NCBI GenBank assembly: GCA_020348765.1
Contig: CP070753.1
Coordinates: forward strand, 510,005 to 517,458
Length of the DNA stretch: 7,454 nt
Origin: Burkholderiales bacterium
GTDB taxonomy: Bacteria > Pseudomonadota > Gammaproteobacteria > Burkholderiales > Burkholderiaceae_E
Direction of reading: 5' to 3'
Shown here in pieces: positions 5,073 to 7,454 of the stretch; within the stretch, counting starts at the first letter, position 1, and each line of letters opens with the position of its first letter. Below the pieces are notes generated by a model. It searched no databases. It saw only the letters and a list, made by a program, of their open reading frames with translations, and was not told the origin of the DNA. The position numbers and the translations under genes were made by a program.

Positions 5073-6146
5073 ATGTCCGGCCCGTTCCCGCTCAATGCCT
5101 GGTACGCAGCCGCCTGGGACGCCGAGGTCGGGCGCGCCCTGCTGGCGCGCACCGTCTGCAACCAGAAACTGGCCATGTACCGGACCACCGAGGGCAAGGC
5201 AGTAGCCCTGGAGGATGCCTGCTGGCACCGGCTACTGCCGCTGTCGATGGGGCGGCTCGACGGCGACTCGGTCGTCTGCGGCTATCACGGTCTCGTGTTC
5301 GGCCCGCACGGGCGCTGTACGCACATGCCGTCGCAGGAGACGATCAACCCCTCGGCCTGCGTGCGTACGTTCCCGGTCATCGAGCGGCACCGTTATGTCT
5401 GGGTCTGGCCCGGGGACCCTGCCCTGGCCGACCCGGCGCTGGTGCCCGATCTGCACTGGAACGACGACCCCGATTGGGCCGGCGACGGCAGGACCATCCA
5501 TGTCAAGTGCGACTATCGCCTGGTGGTCGATAACCTGATGGACCTGACCCACGAGACCTTCGTGCACGGCTCGAGCATCGGCAACCGCGCCGTGGCCGAA
5601 GCGCCGTTCGTGGCCACGCACGGCGATCGCACGGCGACCATCACGCGCTGGATGCGCGACATCGACCCGCCGCCGTTCTGGGCCGGGCAACTGGCACATG
5701 CGCGCGGCTATCGCGGCAAGGTCGACCGCTGGCAGATCATTCGCTTCGAGGCCCCGTGCACGATCGCGATCGACGTCGGCGTCGCGCCCGCGGGCACCGG
5801 GGCGCCGGACGGCGACCGGTCGCACGGCGTCAACGGCTTCGTGCTCAACACGATCACGCCGGAGACCGACCGCAGCTGCCACTACTTCTGGGCCTTCGCG
5901 CGCAACTACAGCCTCGGCGAGCAGCGCCTGACCACCGAGCTGCGCGACGGCGTGTCGCGGATCTTCCGCGAGGACGAGCTGATCCTCGAGGCGCAGCAGG
6001 TCGCGATCGATGCACACCCGGACCATCGGTTCTACAACCTGAACATCGACGCCGGGTCCATGTGGGCCCGGCGACTGATCGACCGAATGGTCGAGGCCGA
6101 AACGCCGAGCGATCAGCGCGTCGTGCCGATCCGGCCGGCGGCCTGA
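5073..6146 (+). CDS. Rieske aromatic oxygenase, VanA-like terminal oxygenase component
   Basis: A 357-residue non-haem iron oxygenase, about the length of vanillate O-demethylase VanA. The N-terminus 'LNAWYAAAWDAEVG' is typical of the VanA/TsaM group. The Rieske [2Fe-2S] ligands are Cys50, His52, Cys69 and His72 (CxH-16 residues-CxxH, within 'CGYHGLVFG'). The catalytic iron site follows in 'VVDNLMDLTHETFVH', the N-xx-D-xx-H-xxxx-H pattern with bridging Asp157 and ligands His160 and His165. 'DRWQIIRF', 'GVAPAGTGAP' and 'TPETDRS' are also shared with this group. The likely reaction is oxidative O-demethylation or hydroxylation of a small aromatic acid, with electrons from the VanB-like reductase encoded two genes on. 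The first motif reads Cys-Trp-His, whereas vanillate enzymes have Cys-Pro-His, so I do not assign vanillate as substrate or use vanA. The GntR gene starts 8 bases after the stop. Confidence 0.92.
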   Translation: MSGPFPLNAWYAAAWDAEVGRALLARTVCNQKLAMYRTTEGKAVALEDACWHRLLPLSMGRLDGDSVVCGYHGLVFGPHGRCTHMPSQETINPSACVRTFPVIERHRYVWVWPGDPALADPALVPDLHWNDDPDWAGDGRTIHVKCDYRLVVDNLMDLTHETFVHGSSIGNRAVAEAPFVATHGDRTATITRWMRDIDPPPFWAGQLAHARGYRGKVDRWQIIRFEAPCTIAIDVGVAPAGTGAPDGDRSHGVNGFVLNTITPETDRSCHYFWAFARNYSLGEQRLTTELRDGVSRIFREDELILEAQQVAIDAHPDHRFYNLNIDAGSMWARRLIDRMVEAETPSDQRVVPIRPAA

Positions 6147-6154
6147 CCGACAGC

Positions 6155-6940
6155 GTGAACGATCGGGCCGAACGCGCCGAGGTCGACTCCGGCGCCAGCC
6201 AGACGATGCAGACGCAGCTCAGGCTGCGCGCCCTGATCCTGAGCGGCGAGCTCGCGCCCGGCGCCCGGGTCACCGAGCTGGCGCTGGTCGAGCGGCTCGG
6301 GGTGTCGCGCTCGCCGATTCGGGTCGCCCTGCTGCGGCTGGAACAGGAAGGGTTGCTGCAGGCGCTGTCGCACGGCGGCTATCGCGTGCGCCGGTTCTCC
6401 GAAGCCGACATCCATGACGCCATCGAGGTGCGCGGCACGCTCGAGGGACTCGCGGTGCGCCTGGCGGCCGAGCGCGGCGCCGACCCGGCGCTGCTGGCCC
6501 GGGCGCGCGACTGCCTGGGGGCGATCGACGCGGTGCTCGCTCGCCCGACGTTCACCGAGACCGAGTTCTCGGCCTATGTCGAGGCCAACGAACGACTGCA
6601 TGCGCTGCTGATCGAGATGGCCGGCAGCGAGGTCGTCGGCCGCCAGCTCGATCGCGCGATCAACATGCCGTTCGCATCGCCGAACGCGTTCATGATGGCG
6701 CAGACAAGCCTGCCGGGTGGCCGTGAACTCTTGATCGTCGCGCAGGACCAGCACCACCAGGTGATCGACGCGATCGAGCGCCGAGAAGGCGCGCGCGCCC
6801 AGGCGCTGATGCTCGAGCATGCACGCCTGGCGCGGCGCAACCTCGAGCGCGTGCTCGCGCACCGGGCCTCGCTTGCACTGGTGCCGGGTGCGGCGCTGAT
6901 CGAGGCCGGGTGCCGAGCGCCGACGCGGCTCGCACGGTGA
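6155..6940 (+). CDS. GntR family transcriptional regulator, FadR/FCD subfamily
   Basis: A 261-residue regulator. The winged helix-turn-helix spans about residues 20-80: 'LRLRALILSGELAPGARVTELALVERLGVSRSPIRVALLRLEQEGLL' followed by the wing 'SHGGYRVRRFS'. The C-terminal FCD effector domain begins with 'EVRGTLEGLAVRLAAERG'. It holds the His residues expected around a metal or ligand pocket: 'NERLHALLIEMAG', 'QDQHHQVIDAIERREGARAQALMLEHARLA'. FCD regulators usually repress catabolic operons and release DNA on binding a small carboxylate. I chose GTG 6155, 8 bases after the oxygenase stop, because it leaves the usual short lead before the helix-turn-helix. ATG 6206 is an alternative giving 244 residues. 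Neither has a strong Shine-Dalgarno sequence, so coupling to the oxygenase is likely. The frame is open far upstream, but that part is the oxygenase read out of frame. Confidence 0.9.
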   Translation: MNDRAERAEVDSGASQTMQTQLRLRALILSGELAPGARVTELALVERLGVSRSPIRVALLRLEQEGLLQALSHGGYRVRRFSEADIHDAIEVRGTLEGLAVRLAAERGADPALLARARDCLGAIDAVLARPTFTETEFSAYVEANERLHALLIEMAGSEVVGRQLDRAINMPFASPNAFMMAQTSLPGGRELLIVAQDQHHQVIDAIERREGARAQALMLEHARLARRNLERVLAHRASLALVPGAALIEAGCRAPTRLAR

Positions 6941-6946
6941 TCATCG

Positions 6947-6951
6947 GGAGG
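6947..6951 (+). promoter_or_regulatory. Strong ribosome binding site of the reductase gene
   Basis: GGAGG lies 8 bases before ATG 6960. It is the clearest Shine-Dalgarno sequence in the window and fixes the reductase start. The contrast with the regulator, which has almost none, suggests different translation levels within one message. Confidence 0.8.
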
Positions 6952-6959
6952 ACGACCCA

Positions 6960-7454
6960 ATGCGCGTGACCGACTACTGGACGATCGCGTTCGTGCGCAG
7001 CGTCAGGGACCTGACGCCCACGGTGCGCGAGCTCGAGCTGGTTCCGGACGACGGCGCGATCGCGTTCGCCGCCGGCAGCCACATCGACGTGCGTGTGCAT
7101 CTTCGCGACGGCGACACGGTGCGGCAGGAGACCCGATCGTACTCGCTCGTCGGCCGCCCCGACGGCCATTCGTACCGGATCGCGGTCAAGCGCCTGGACG
7201 ACGGCCTCGGCGGCTGGCGCTACATGTGGACGCTCGCGCCCGGCGCGCGGGTCAGCATCTCGTCGCCGGCCAACCACTTCGTGCTCGACCTGGCGGCGCA
7301 GCGAGTGCTGCTGATCGCCGGCGGTATCGGCATCACGCCGATCGTCGGCATGGCGCAGACGCTGAGCGACCGCGGCGCAGACGTGTCGATGTGCTATGGC
7401 GCGCGCAGCGCCGCCGAGTTCGCGTACCTGGATCTGCTGCGCGCCGCGCTCGGC
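6960..7454 (+). CDS. VanB-like flavin/ferredoxin reductase component (3' truncated)
   Basis: The first 165 residues of a phthalate-dioxygenase-reductase-type electron-transfer protein; the frame is still open at the right edge. The flavin-binding domain (about 1-110) contains the FMN motif 'RSYSL' at 59-63 and a 'VKRLDDGLGGW' segment like that of VanB. 'SPANHFVL' (about 102-109) is also typical. The NAD(H)-binding domain begins with 'LLIAGGIGITPIVGMA' (about 117-132). The C-terminal plant-type [2Fe-2S] ferredoxin domain expected in this family (usual total about 310-330 residues) would lie beyond the window. The protein passes electrons from NAD(P)H to the Rieske oxygenase in the cytoplasm. 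It starts 19 bases after the GntR stop behind a strong GGAGG, so it is surely in the same operon. Confidence 0.92.
   Translation, partial: MRVTDYWTIAFVRSVRDLTPTVRELELVPDDGAIAFAAGSHIDVRVHLRDGDTVRQETRSYSLVGRPDGHSYRIAVKRLDDGLGGWRYMWTLAPGARVSISSPANHFVLDLAAQRVLLIAGGIGITPIVGMAQTLSDRGADVSMCYGARSAAEFAYLDLLRAALG

Noticed and set aside
5756..6154. Upstream extension of the GntR reading frame
   Set aside because: It overlaps the oxygenase out of frame and gives an Arg-rich low-complexity peptide. The helix-turn-helix lead fits a start at 6155 or 6206.

Overview
The window is GC-rich, densely packed bacterial DNA with short intergenic gaps and weak or absent Shine-Dalgarno sequences at many starts. The gene families (Uup, AsmA, ThrH, Sco/PCu(A)C, an RluF-like pseudouridine synthase with a 'GYVSGQPE' segment, a VanA/VanB-type oxygenase) fit a betaproteobacterium, most likely of the Burkholderiales. 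That placement is inferred from protein style only. I see no tRNA, rRNA, CRISPR array, transposase or integrase.

Left part (1-1979, + strand): the last 119 codons of a Uup-type ABC-F ATPase, then an AsmA-family envelope protein that probably starts 14 bases after the Uup stop or overlaps it. AsmA converges, with a gap of only 15 bases, on a leftward block.

Middle (4873 down to 1995, - strand): in transcription order, an RluF-like rRNA pseudouridine synthase, a PCu(A)C periplasmic copper chaperone, a Sco1/SenC copper lipoprotein and ThrH (phosphoserine/homoserine phosphotransferase, TTG start). The copper pair is the usual CuA-site assembly module for cytochrome c oxidase. A 39-base tandem repeat fills much of the 177-base gap between the synthase and the PCu(A)C gene.

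Right part (5073 to the right edge, + strand): a compact three-gene unit. A VanA-like Rieske oxygenase is followed by a GntR/FCD regulator and then a VanB-like flavin reductase that runs off the window. Together they look like a two-component O-demethylase or hydroxylase for a small aromatic acid, with its regulator inserted between oxygenase and reductase. The substrate cannot be read from the sequence.

The most interesting element is the AT-rich divergent control region, 4874-5072. It holds two perfect GTATAC palindromes and two one-mismatch copies. Their starts are 21, 63 and 21 bases apart (2, 6 and 2 helical turns). One perfect copy lies in the spacer of a rightward sigma70-like promoter, and the other overlaps the -10 of a leftward one. 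This looks like a phased operator array for the operon's own GntR regulator. No clearly novel multi-gene system is visible; the rest is recognisable housekeeping and catabolic content.
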